Below, piece after piece: positions 22,761 to 34,953 of a stretch of 64,000 nt of DNA. The translations under genes and the position numbers were made by a program. The DNA comes from Paragonimus westermani (taxonomy: Eukaryota > Platyhelminthes > Trematoda > Plagiorchiida > Troglotrematidae). Position 1 is the stretch's first letter; each line of letters begins with the position of its first letter. The stretch is from assembly GCA_008508345.1 (NCBI GenBank), contig QNGE01000850.1, positions 60,288-124,287 on the forward strand, given 5' to 3'. The notes below the pieces were generated by a model. It searched no databases. It worked only from the letters and a program-made list of their open reading frames with translations, and was not told the origin of the DNA.

Positions 22761-25700
22761 ACATTCCGCGGTTGATTCTCCGAATTAACAAATCTGTCAC
22801 ACTAATTACCAGTATCGTATTGAGCGGTTTTCATTTGGTAGGTGTAAAAAACAAACTAGTATTACGGGACAGCACATGTGGGATCACTCCCTAGCCAAAC
22901 CAGTTTACACAGTTAGAAAACTGTCGACGGTGCACTTTTTATCAAGCGTTTCAACTTTATAGCCTCATTACTTGCCCAACTCTAGTTTTCGCATACTCAG
23001 TGAGTTCAGTGGGGACGACTGGTTCTACACCCTATCCAAATAATTTCACTTTGAAATATATACATTGGGATGAGTACTTTAAGAGATATTTTGTGGCGTT
23101 TTCAGTATCACTGGGACCCACAATTTTACGCATTCTGTGATTTAACAAAATTCTCCACAGCGCATAAAGAACAGAATTTTTAATACTTTTAATAATCGGT
23201 TGAAATATAACACAATAATGGAAAGAACAAACAACAGAAACCTGACGATCAAACAGAAAAGGCAACCATCAGCGATGAATGTCACGAGTGGTTTGCTTAT
23301 AGAGTAGCAACTTGACAAGTCTAGTTTATTGAGGTCAGATTTTCAAAGTTCCTGACATTTGTGCGAGTGAATTGGTCGATATTCTCGGTACCGTGGACTG
23401 TAACTCTCTCTCTCTCTCTGTTGACTGACATCATTAGGTGGCCAACCAATACGTGATTTGTAATGGACTTATTTTTGCCAACTATTATTCTACCTAATCT
23501 GTAGACTTAAGGGTCAGAGATTGTCCAATGATGATAGGCTAACCATGGCTATTTGGGACTCCGGACAGGCACCACTGACATTTATCATTTGCAACTCGAA
23601 TATGAAAAACTTTGATCACTTCATGTTTCAAGTAAACCTACCGAAACAAAACAGCTGTCTTCTTTTATTAGGTTATAACAGTGAATTTACCTCTCCACAG
23701 CAATCACGTTGTTGATCTTTATGTTCAGTTCGATTTTCCGGCAGCATTTTCCGAGAATACTGTACAGTTGGTGAAGAAATTTACTGAAAATTTTTGACAA
23801 CTCTCCTTACAGGGCGACTTCGAATAGGTTAACATTACCCAGTTTCATAACCATGTAGCTCGCAAATTACTCCACAGCTCTGCCTAATTTGTCACCGTAA
23901 TGTTTAGGTGAAGGTGATTCATCTCTCAACATTATCAATATAGGGGCTTCTGTTTTCAAAATCATTTTGCTAAATGGAAAACTGAACGCCTTTTACCAAT
24001 ACAGCTTTCTCTTCCTTATTCTCTGCAACAGCAAGATACTTAAACTTCGTTTTACTTCCGAAATTTGGTCACTTGCAACTCTCAACAACTTAAGATCACT
24101 CTGAACCGACAAAAATGTCTAACAGAATTGTGTGAAAAACAAGCAAATGAAAGTAAGCGTACAATTGAGCATAGTCAGGCCTTGTAAACATTACTGATGT
24201 GAATTTATACCAAGGTGCGGAAATGTTAGTGTAATAAAAAATTGGGACAGATGGTTTTTAAGTATTTAGACACCAAATTTCCTGTAAAATGAGACAAAAT
24301 ATCAGCAAACAGCAATTCAGAAATTGAATATTTCTTTTAATATGTGAGCCTATCACAATACTTAATAACATCCGTTTGACGTAAATCTGTTTGATTGCGT
24401 TTCAAGCAGTGAGTTATGTATGGTCAAACTCCGGATGAAATCTGCAGATTTTAAGAGCCCTCGAATCTGCAAAATAGTTTGATCAACAGAGGTTTTTAAC
24501 GGATTAATGAAGCATCGCTTCAAGCTGTTTGTGAAGGTTACTTATACTTGGTTGGTTCAGGAAGTAATTGTGGCTGTTCCACTCTGTAACCGAACTAGTT
24601 ACAAAAACTTCAACGGAGTATGAATGGCGGTGTGACGAACATGCTGGCCACAAAACGATAGTTAATTTTGTGGTTTTGTTCCAACCGACTGAACACCCTC
24701 ATTCGTTGATGCTCAAAGCTGTCTCATTCTCGGGCTTACGGATTCACAACAGTGCTGCGAAACAGAGCGTTCAGACTACGATAATAATGTACACCCCCAT
24801 TATCAATCATGTGCACCATCATCAATTCGCCCTCTACTGACAGGTGGAACTTCCGTCAATCTTCACAAGTGACAGCGTGATATGCTTCTGTCTAATGTGT
24901 CGTCCACGGCTGTGTTAATTACTTCCATCTTGCATTTTAAAAATTATGTGAATTCAGCATGTATGTTTTTATGAAGCCAACATTTAAACCTTATGAATTA
25001 ACCTGCTTCATCAAAATGACTTACTAGGTAACCTTTTCAAACGACGTAATGCCTTTATTCAGTTTTGTATAAAGTGAAATTAATAGATCAAACACGAGAA
25101 TGCAATCAGATCCACTGCCTACGTATTTCCTTCTATATGACCATTTTGTCTTCACTTTTTCTCAAGGTAGCGTATCTCAGACTCCTCATCCACTTTACCG
25201 TTTGACATGTTACAATCTCTCAAACAAAGACCAAATATCTCATCTTGTTTCGTGGAGTGAATGCAAGTTCAGCACATTGCCACTTGCCATTCCGATTATA
25301 AACATTCTTCTGCTAGCTGTCTTAGCTGATGTCGTTTTGATCCCCATCGCTTCTGCTAAAATGATTTGGTGATCAGACTTGTGAACAACATCGATCTGCA
25401 GGACTACACTAACTAGGACAGAAAAAAAACGTGTCAGACAGACCAAAAGAAGCAGACGGACGAGAAGCAGTTACACAAAAGGAGTGGTGTGTTGCGGTAA
25501 TGACTTCGCGGGGGGTTTTAATTGGTGAGACATTGTTCTATGAATATGAAGCAGAATTGCTCCTACGGCCGCGAAAGTGATGTTTTCTGAATAACAGTTC
25601 GTCATGGTCTGCGGCGCGTTTCAGAACAACATCGAAGAGGCTTTATTACCACTGAAAGACTAGCAGAACTTCAAGCAAATTAGCTGCATCTAATAGTGGC

Positions 25701-26261
25701 CAGAAATAGACATCACTGTTGTATCTCCTCTGTCCAGCTTTCGGCAAGCTTGTCGCTGTCAAGTGAGTTTGATTCTTGTGTAAGTGATGCCAGGCTGGCC
25801 CCCCCATATGTGAACCCCATTCCCAAGAAGGATTGTGTCCGTTTGCACTAACGGGATGAAAACGAGTCATAATTCAGTTAAACCTTAGTTTCTTTTTCTT
25901 GCAGGCTGGACTTTTAAGTCAAAGATTTGAGTGCGCTTCCCTCGAATCAGCCTAGTTTCACCAAGTAGTCGACCAGACATTATCATAATTTGTTGTCCTC
26001 CCGGAGGTGGTACAATTAATTCAGCATTATTGTCTTATTATATTCTACCTAAGTATGATCGTACAGTAACTGTTCTCTGAAGCCAAGGCAAACGGTGGGC
26101 AACTTGTGTCACATAGGGCCTAGGTTGTCGTTGAAAAGAAGAGCATATAATGCCTGTGTGGATTTTGTTTTGTTTCGCCATCATGCCCCTGGTAATCAGA
26201 TTATATCTAGTTTGCATAAGTAGCACAGTCGTTCTCCTGTGCGAATTCCAGTAAGCGAGAT
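22761..26261. other. Non-coding stretch with a short (CT)n run
   Basis: A CT microsatellite occurs at about 23,404-23,419. Other open frames are short and unrecognised. Confidence 0.45.
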
Positions 26262-26433
26262 ATGCTGGCCGCACTGTCCGCAGTGCTTCGGTCATCCATT
26301 CTGCGAGCTAGCCGAGTCTTTCCGGTATCAAACACTATATGCAGTGAGATCTACAGCAGGCAGGCAAAGAGGCATAATAGTCGTGCTATGAATAATTCAT
26401 GGAATTTGGAGACCCTTTGCGTCAAGATGTCAG
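26262..26433 (+). CDS. Candidate first coding exon with mitochondrial presequence
   Basis: The ATG at 26,262 has G at -3. It opens a frame starting MLAALSAVLRSSILRASRVF and continuing with SEIYSRQAKRHNSRAMNNSW. The first 45 residues carry many Arg and Lys, only one acidic residue (Glu), and an alternating hydrophobic/basic pattern, as in mitochondrial matrix-targeting presequences. The frame runs to a donor CAG|GTATCG (exon end 26,433, phase 1). Codon use is richer in GC than the surroundings. I do not recognise the mature protein; a small nuclear-encoded respiratory-chain or matrix protein is plausible. The rest of the gene is not identified. Confidence 0.38.
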
Positions 26434-26652
26434 GTATCGCTTGCCCGGCTTGGGTTGCTGGTAACTACCCAGATCACTGAATGTAAACATTAGTTCGAGA
26501 GGGCAGCATCCCTAATTTAACCATACGTCTGTATTCGCACCACTTCTTTCTACATCGTTTAAACAGAGTTTACTAAATTTCTCCTTTTTGTTGAGTGTTC
26601 TGTTTCAACATATTCTACGTCTTTATTGCAGTAAACAAAAGATCGAACCGCA

Positions 26653-26827
26653 GTACCTTCTGGTCAATGAGTGATGGACTGAATGAGTGATGGCACGACC
26701 GAATTATCAAATGTGAACGCTCAACCACTCTCTCTTGTGNGTACCTTCTGGTCAATGAGTGATGGACTGAATGAGTGATGGCACGACCGAATTATCAAAT
26801 GTGAACGCTCAACCACTCTCTCTTGTG
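26653..26827. repeat. Exact 87-bp direct duplication around a single N
   Basis: Positions 26,653-26,739 and 26,741-26,827 are identical and separated by one N at 26,740. Both end at the same place within TCTCTCTTGTG. This is the expected signature of two overlapping contig ends joined without merging, so the duplication is probably an assembly artefact. The duplicated segment carries a dispersed repeat piece also seen at 49,633-49,686, and contains ATGAGTGATGG twice. Confidence 0.92.
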
Positions 26828-26835
26828 AGCAAAGG
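26787..26835 (-). repeat. SINE-like dispersed repeat piece
   Basis: It closely matches 49,633-49,686 in the same orientation. On the minus strand it holds GAGTGGTTGAGCGTTCA, a tRNA D-arm/A-box-like motif, so it is probably the head of a tRNA-related SINE. Confidence 0.55.
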
Positions 26836-27381
26836 TAAGAATGTTTCGGAAGAAATTGACAAGTCTTCTATTGGTGCAGAGCGCAGAAGGTGCGGCGCCA
26901 TTGTGCTTCGTAATGAGAGTAGGTCAAGCATTGAGATATTTCAAATTAGACCTATCAGACCTGTTTTTAAAATACGAGGAGATTCGAAAAAAATAATGCT
27001 GAGGACAGCCAAGTTCTTGCGGTTGAGGTTGTTGAACGAAACAATATCTTTAGCTGGTGGACACTATTACTGTTCAACATTCAATCCGTCATTATAGAAA
27101 ACAAATAAACCAGGTCAGACTTGCAACTGTACACAACACAAATCCTCAGTTATTCAGAGTTCAAAAGTAAGATATTCTCCGAGTGTTAAACTGATACTGC
27201 GTAACATTCCTGTACAAAAATTTTCACCAATACAAGAAAATTGCCATCACCAGAGAGTGACATGCTGAGAATCGGCATTATACGATCAAAAGACTAGCGA
27301 TAATTTGAAACGGCACCCCAGCATATACAGCCACAACGTGTTGTGAATAAGGAGTAATTTATGTTTATATATATTACGCAT

Positions 27382-27399
27382 ACATATATATATATATAG
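27382..27399. repeat. (AT)n microsatellite
   Basis: A short AT run directly 3' (on the minus strand) of the candidate exon donor at 27,404. Confidence 0.9.
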
Positions 27400-27403
27400 T
27401 AAC

Positions 27404-27548
27404 CTTGGCTCGAAAATTTCGCATTACAACGTGATCACTGTGCTCTTGTTTAATTGTGGTGGTGTTTTCGACGTTTAGCTGAATGATATGTGCCCAATAA
27501 CTATCAGTTGTCAATTTGAGAGAAAATATCTGTTCATCATCATGTGGA
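27404..27548 (-). CDS. Candidate internal exon, product unknown
   Basis: On the minus strand, a pyrimidine-rich acceptor (AACTGTCTCTTCAG) precedes 27,548, and a donor AAG|GTTACT follows 27,404. The 145-bp interval is open in the spliced frame (phase 2 in, 0 out) and reads DDEQIFSLKLTTDSYWAHII followed by QLNVENTTTIKQEHSDHVVM, which looks like globular protein. No family is recognised. The first intron bases run straight into an AT microsatellite. Confidence 0.33.
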
Positions 27549-30500
27549 CTGAAGAGACAGTTGAACATTTGACGCAAGACAATGAAAACTTTCACTGCAG
27601 AGTCTCCTAGCGCAACAGGCGCTAAGTATATCATGGCTGTCCACGTCGTACTTTCTTTTGGAATGAAATGGGTAGAAACGTTTCTACAGTGACGAAAATC
27701 AGTGTGGACCTAGCGTTTGTGTTGTTGCTGTGATCGTGGGATGTCAGTCGCACGGAACCTTCGACACGTTTTGCAAATGAGAAAGCTGAGTATATCTATA
27801 TTTATATGTGGTACTTCACAATTAGTGAATGGTTTGGTGAACGCCTTGTTTGACTTACACATGAATAAATGTTCCATGGGTCCTCAGGCTTTTTTCGAGA
27901 TTTAGGTGAGAGCTTCTAGTTTTCCAATAATCGTTTTACACAATGCTGAACACATTCTAATCTTCCCGGAATAATCCAGCGTTAGACAAAGCAAACCTTA
28001 ATGGGGGATGGTTCACCCGCACGACAAATGAAAATTGAGTGCATTGCTTCATATAACACGGCGGAGGCCATTCAACGTAATGCATTGAGGGCGTTATCTG
28101 AACGTGGTTATGCTGTAATTAACAGATATTCGACTGAATATTCTTTTGAACATCTGTTTTCGGAAATACCGTAGTATAGTGACCCAGCTACCAGGCTAGC
28201 CGTTTCGAAGCTTTCTCACACCCAGTTAGTATAAAAAAGTTAGGATGAACGAGACAAATACAGACCTCAGTTGCTCACAAGTTGATCTGGCAAACAAGTT
28301 GCCATTGATTGATCATTTTTAGATCGAATAGATTTATGACAACAAGCAACTTATCAGTTTTTATAAACGACAGCATGGCGAGATATTATTTTGTATCATA
28401 TTTTCTCTGAATTTGGGCAATGCTTGACATTTCTGTAACATCCAGTGATTTTTTCGCCGCCCGAGAGTCTTTGAACTACGGAGTATTTGCCCAAGCTACT
28501 TTTAGAAATCTAACTTTATCTGATATGTTCATTGAGTGCAAAACCTTCACCTCATTCTACTCAACAAATTTGCCAACGGTAAAGCCACTAGGGTTAAAAG
28601 ATTCCACGGATAAAAATCCTTTCAGCTATCTGTTATGGAGGTTTACATAATGCAAGGGTATCGTTTGTGCCTTATAATTTGGCTGTGTCTAGATTAAACA
28701 AATTTGAATTACCCGTTGCCAGTGTTTCTGAATGTAACTTACGTTAGATTTATGGCTTAACATTTTTGGGTAAACAGTCGACGCAATTAGGTAAAGAAGT
28801 TTCACGGCGTTGCACTTCTGTACACTGAATAGCCTATAGTACTTCCCGGCCGAGTGACTAGTTACCTCTGAAGAACATAGTATCTCTCATGAAACTATTT
28901 GCAAATCTAGGACATGAAAATCTTAAACCTAACCATGCATATTTCAGTAATGCATCAAAGAGGCGCATCGTCTGAGATCTCCTCATACTTCTTACCACGA
29001 ACTGCATTCCTTTTACTTCATTATCAAGTTTGTACAAAACAAAATATTGTTCGAATAAAATACCAAATCACAATGTTACGAATGAGCAGGGTACGTTTCA
29101 CCGTGTTCATTTTCGCTATTCGTGCAATTTTGTGGGAATTCTCACTTTGTTATAACTTCAGAATGTGTCATATTCCATCGTCGACTACACCGATAAAAGT
29201 ATCGTAAAGAACTTCGTTTGTCCCGCCAGCCATAGAGTAGACATTTCTTGGGCAAGGGGGGAACCGGTTACTTGAAGAGGGGTTACTGGAAGCTATAAGT
29301 GTAAGCTGCACTTTGAACGAAATCCAAACTCCATACCATTAATTGTTACATTTTCTACAAACGAACTGCTAGTTTGTTTTGAAGTGTTTTGATAACACTG
29401 CACCCCGTTCTACACTAATTAATTGTGCAACTTTGTCCGTCCGCGATTATATCTCCGTCTGTAACCATATTCCATTTCTCATTAATGCCACTTTCTTGAC
29501 TTTGTTCAACATTCTCAGTGCACTGGATGTTTGTATTTGAGTGAAGTTAACTAAACGAATAGGCAGATCGTCTAGTTTGGCCTAGCGGGTACTGTTTGGA
29601 AACAAATGTGAAGTTTACAATTTCCTCAAAACCGTTTCCCATATTTTTGGTGTTCTTTTTGATGCAGTCTTGTATGTGCACATACAGTTGATAAGCAAAC
29701 TGTATACAAGATGAAAGTTGTACGATTCCCGTGTTGTCCGGGATAATTGAGGTGGAGAATGACATCAGTAAGCCAAATATGTAAGTCTACGGTAAAGTCC
29801 GTGCGGTTTCCAATTTTCATATAAGTATCTTTTCTTGAGTTGAATTTAACCTTACGTGTTCACTGATGTATCACTCTTTCTAGCTTATAGAGTGCGATTT
29901 TCTCTAAGTCGCTAACGACGTACGCGAACGGATAATTATGTTCGGTTAATGTTTCCGAACCAGTATAACTAAAAATATCACGTCAAAAGCGAATCACAAA
30001 ATAAAATGCAAATGCCATGGAGCGGCTGTTTACTTGTAAGATTAAAACGGAACATTGTCCCTGTAAACTGTTAGATCTGGACCAGACTTACATGGGATAT
30101 CACATCGGTATTTTACGTGTAGGCTTTTAGCTGCTTGTGTCTGGATTGACTACAATTGCTGTATGTTAGTGGGAGTTACGAAAGATGACCATGTTCCTCA
30201 ACCACATACTACAAATTCACGACTTTCTTAGTCGGACACCCTAATTCACCACGCCACTTTATTTCGCTTCCTTTGCATATTCCGCACAGCATCATTCGTT
30301 TTTCAAATGAGATGTTCATTTCTGAGAAGCGTTTCACTAGCAAAACCGCCGATAACTTATTTGATATAGTGTTTCAGCAACAAAAGTGGGTGCTGAATAT
30401 TTCTAACTCACATAAATGAAATGTGAAGTTTTTAAATCGAATCATGCTTAAGGCAAATGAAGTTATTCAGACCATCAACCTGGTTGCAGATACAACAGTT

Positions 30501-33222
30501 TCATCAAAATGATACAACAATCTTCCGTTGCCGGACGGTGAGTAAAGGAGCGCTGTCAAAATGTTTGTGACCATCTTCCCAGTTTGACGAAAATTTTCTA
30601 CAGTTCATCAGCAAGGGAATGACTTATGTGAGAGGTGCATTCATCTGTTTACTAACATATGGAAACAGCCCAGTCACGTTAATTTAACGGCTTACTTGTC
30701 CCATTAGTAGTTAATTTTTTCTCTGATAAGCTTTTAGGTCGTGACGTTAAAAGCGGCTAAGATAGTTGACTCAACTCCAAATGCGAAACGGAAACGTATG
30801 ATCTGGAGAAAAAATATAGAACTGCGGTCCATACTGCATCCCGGGTCACACAAAAACGGAGGTCACTGAGAGGCGAACACTGATCCACAGGCTTAGAATA
30901 CGAGTGGACGCATTTCAACATATTTGCAAGTTCAGTCAGCCAAACGGCATCTGGGTAAGAAACTGGTGTTATGAATCATTTATTCCAGGCAAAGGAAAGA
31001 GCTACTGGCATACTGTTCGAGCGCACGATTAAAAGCGTTTCGGATGTCCCACAAATCAAGTTTCAACAGACTGGTGTCATGACTGGTGAAATTCTTGAAT
31101 GGGTTCAGTTGAGTAAAGATGCTAGAATTTTGATAACCGCACGTTATCCGCCTATCTTATCTGCATATCCAAACTGACCTTGTATCAGGCGAGGTGTTTC
31201 ATCTCAAGCTTGCTATTCAACTGCGTGATAGTTGACGTAGTGGATTAATCTATGGCTTTCACATTTTCTGAAATGATGGCCTGAACCTGGTTGTTTCAAG
31301 GACAACCACAAGTATTACACGCCATACAACTTCTGCGTTTTCCGGTTGTAATGCATATAGATATACCGTTTACAACTGATAATTAGTTGCACAGAGCCTA
31401 AATTTTGTTACAGAACAAAATAAAACCTAGAACCTTAGATCTTAATTCAAAGCTACGGTCGAAATCCAACAGACAATATCACAACTTATATGACAAACTC
31501 TTTCTGATTGTCAACCGCTTCTTCTTGGATATCTACGTTTCTTCCAAATGCGTTCTTATAAAGATCGTCAGTGCTACTTCTGTTTCAAGAACGAACGTCT
31601 TGTTCAACCGACAGATCTTCACTTCTGGCTGTACCAATCTGGAAATCTTGTTCACATCTCTCGGTAGCTGTCTGTGTTCAAAATATGATCCAGTGGTAGA
31701 CGCTGAAACGTTATCTCAAGCTACCATTATTCGTTAACTCATATGACGTAATGTTTAGTCATCTCGTGGAGTGATGCCGTCGCGTCGATCCTACAGGTGC
31801 AAAACATTGTAGGTGAATGTTGTTCAGTGTCGCTGGTGTGGCTCAAAAGAACCTTAAAACAACGTGCCGAAAAATTGCGGGCGTATTTAGGAAAGAGAGG
31901 TCTGATTCGTCAAGATTCAAGGACTGGCCAACCCTTCGCAGACCCCGCCGCGCATCTTACCTCGATACTGAGCAAGTATATATGCTGATATCCGTTGTTG
32001 TGAACCGATTTGAAGCAAGATTAACGCTCGTTGAAAGCAGTGCGTTGTAACTTGAGATATATAATCATGTTACTGGGTGTGGTCACTAAATGAAGGTCAT
32101 TGGTGCTCAGACAAAAACTGAAATATTGCCCGGTGGACAGGGACGATCGCTCACGAGGAGAACTAAGCGCCTTATCCTGTGTCGTGAGATTTTAATCGTC
32201 AGCAAGTCTACAGTAACACGTAATGTAGGCTGTCTGCTGCGTCGAGTTGTTCACTACTAACTACCGTCAGAAAAGCCTTATCTTTCGAATTACGCTGGTC
32301 CGCCAGACCTAAGCTGGTTTAACCACATCTGTGACATTCAAGCACGAGTCGACATCCAGTAATCAATTCGTAGTCTCCAGAGCAATTAGCGGAAATTCAC
32401 TAAAACTCACTTAAGTTTGTTACTATTGTCTAACGTGTTATTGAAAAATTGAAAGTTGTCTGTCCTTATGGATAAGTGCAATTCTTTAACTGACATGACT
32501 TACCTGTTACAATCATAGGATTGGTATATCTCTTAACATTCAATTTTCTGTGAGGTTAGCTCGTACTGCACGGGTGAGCTACACTGACAGGAATTATCTG
32601 GTTGTGAATAGTTCTGTCCAGAAATTGAGCCCTCATTCTTTACACTAGGATCTAACGTCGACGTCGGTTGCCCTCATTAGCATTGTAGCGAATCACGTTT
32701 AACTTCTTTTCAAGTCTAAGAAACCCGCTCATGCACTTGGACATTGTGAGTCGTCTTTCTGGTTAATGTATTGAGCTGTGTTACGTCACGTTGTGTTTTA
32801 CTGCGTTGTTTGTCAAGTACTCCTACTTCTAAACTAGTTCGTTGCCGTGCAATTAAACTCTGTAATGGCCTAATGTAATTTTTTAATCTCATAGTCCCCT
32901 AAAAATCCTCGGATAATACAAGAGATCGTTAAACTCAAACCTGTCATACGTTGGACCACAAGGAAGATTTTGGCTTGGTTGGGTGTGAGAACTGTGTTTG
33001 TACGTCACTAACTGATTCAAAACAAACAGAGTACAACGGATCGTCAGACATTTAGCAGAAATTGGATGCTGGAGTTTGTCTTGTGTGATAGAAGCTCGTT
33101 ATACAGTGGTTTTGACGCATTTAGTCGGAGACACTCGGAGGTGTCAAGTATTTTATAAAAGAGCCCATACCAGTTTGTAATCTGACAGATATGGTAAATG
33201 TGGATGATATTTATTCACTCAC
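27549..33222. other. Mostly non-coding; weak exon-like frames
   Basis: Nothing is firmly supported. Weak plus-strand candidates: a frame from about 30,990 after an acceptor TTTATTCCAG (FERTIKSVSDVPQIKFQQTG); 31,412-31,737 after TTTTGTTACAG; and about 31,820-31,970 between TGTTGTTCAG and GTATAT. None has a recognised domain. Confidence 0.4.
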
Positions 33223-33426
33223 CTTTTAGTGGACATGCTGCCAGCCATCTTGAAGGGGTTGAAAATTATCATGGGGATGTGCAGTGTGCATTTTCCCAAC
33301 TGAAATGGTGTCAGCTGATCAGCCTGAATGTTGATCAGACGTTTATGAAAACAAGGGACGTAGACCGGTGAACATTGCGCCTGTCCTGTGACTAATCCAC
33401 AGAATTCAACCATCGCATTTTGGTTG
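33223..33426 (-). CDS. Candidate internal exon, Cys-containing, product unknown
   Basis: On the minus strand, the acceptor GTTATTTCTTCTCAG precedes 33,426, and a strong donor AAAAG|GTGAGTG follows 33,223. The 204-bp interval is symmetric (phase 2-2) and fully open. It encodes about 67 residues with four Cys (FCGLVTGQAQC, VYVPC and FQLGKCTLHIP), suggesting an extracellular disulfide-bonded segment. I do not recognise the domain. Of the exon candidates without homology, this has one of the better splice site pairs. Confidence 0.38.
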
Positions 33427-34725
33427 CTGAGAAGAAATAACGGTTTGCTTACGCAGTGCATAACTGTGAGCTTAGAACTATTTTGTTTCGGTCCCTCCGT
33501 TACTTGTTACCCTCCTAGAAACTCTGGAGATACTTTTAAACATAAACATTTGAAAATCATAACTATTTGGTCTACTCATGAAACAAGTTGATTTTGATTC
33601 TGTCCTGTTGATATAATTTGTTCTGTGATTCACCCGAAGATAATACTCAAGTTGTTATTTCCTCACCGGATTCAGCAAACTTTGTCACCAATGCACAGCC
33701 TTGACTTGACAACAGTTATAAAATTATGATAAGGTGAACTAATTGTCAGCCTAATGGAAACCGGAGCTATGTACTGATTATTGGTTACCACCAAGCGCCC
33801 AGCTCAAGTAGACCAGATATTTGACCTTTACACAAATGATGGACAGTATGGTTAACAGGTGACCGGAGTTCTATTTCTGGCCGTGTCAAAGAAATACAAA
33901 TGATGAACTCTGACAAAAGCAAAATCCAAGTCTAGTGCTACTATTCGAAGGGGGGGGTTGTCTGGAAAATTCATTGAAATGTGACAGCCGTGATTGGCTT
34001 TGAGTGATATTCAATTTATCGTTACAGTACTTCAGTTTATTGTATGGCGGTCACACTGAGTCTTAGTAAAAGGCTAGATTTCGGGTTATTCTAGCCTAGT
34101 GAATGGAAGCATATTCTTTATTGAGGCGGATGTGAAAACCTAAATAGCGGTTCTTTCATGTCCCAACAACCTTATTTATCAGAAACTACATGCAGTTATA
34201 TAACTTTGTTTAGAATAAAATCGGTATTTGTAACCTACAGTTTGTTTTTCTAATTTTTCAATTGTTTACTTATTAACATCCCGGCCTTTGTTGACAGCGA
34301 GCTCCCGTTGCATTTTTCACTACCACCAGGTAAACCGTTTGTCTCTCTCTCTATCTCCGTTCTATGGTGTTATTGTCATACTGGCTCACGACTGGTCATC
34401 GTATGTTGAGGACCCGGGCTAATTTTATTTGAATGAATTGAATTTGTTTGTTGGTTAGTCCAGCCAGATAAAGCGTAATAATTGAGCCTCGCTGAAGAAC
34501 ATGAACATTTTCATATTTCCCATTTTTATTCAACTGGACCAATATTTGTTCACCCTGCTTTATCCGATTCTTCATCATGATCAGGTTCTCACAACTCAAT
34601 ACGATCTTTTGTGTAGATTACGCTGGCGACCTACATTTAATAAAAAAGACAAGCCTGGCTTAATCTTCCCTTAATTTTCTACCATAAATTGTTGGGAACG
34701 CGATGAACTCACAAATTATATATTT
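33427..34725. other. Non-coding stretch, nothing recognised
   Basis: AT-rich sequence with short frames only. A G7 run occurs near 33,951. Confidence 0.45.
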
Positions 34726-34953
34726 TTGAACAGTGAAATCAGAAGACCGGTTTTGCAAGATGGTATACCATTTCGTATGTTCTCATCAGTTGCTAACACA
34801 TGACAGCGGTGAAAATTAAAAAAATATTTAAGCGAATTAAGTTCATGCACCAAGTCAATGTATTTTCACCGCTGTTATGTGTTAGCAACTGACGAGAACA
34901 CACGAAATGGTATTACCATCTTGCAAAACCGGTCTTCTGATTTCACTGTTCAA
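34726..34953. repeat. Long near-perfect inverted repeat (hairpin)
   Basis: The left arm is 34,726-34,815 and the right arm 34,862-34,953, about 90 bp each. They are reverse complements with only a handful of mismatches and one indel (for example TTTCGTATGTTCTC against TTTCGTGTGTTCTC). The loop of 46 bases (34,816-34,861) is AT-rich. Similarity ends abruptly outside both arms. It carries no ORF. It could be a foldback transposon or MITE, or a locus whose transcript forms a long dsRNA hairpin. The high arm identity implies a recent origin or ongoing gene conversion. Confidence 0.93.

Noticed and set aside
25100..25372. 90-codon ORF with hydrophobic C-terminus
   Set aside because: AT-rich chance frame; no start context, domain or splice support.
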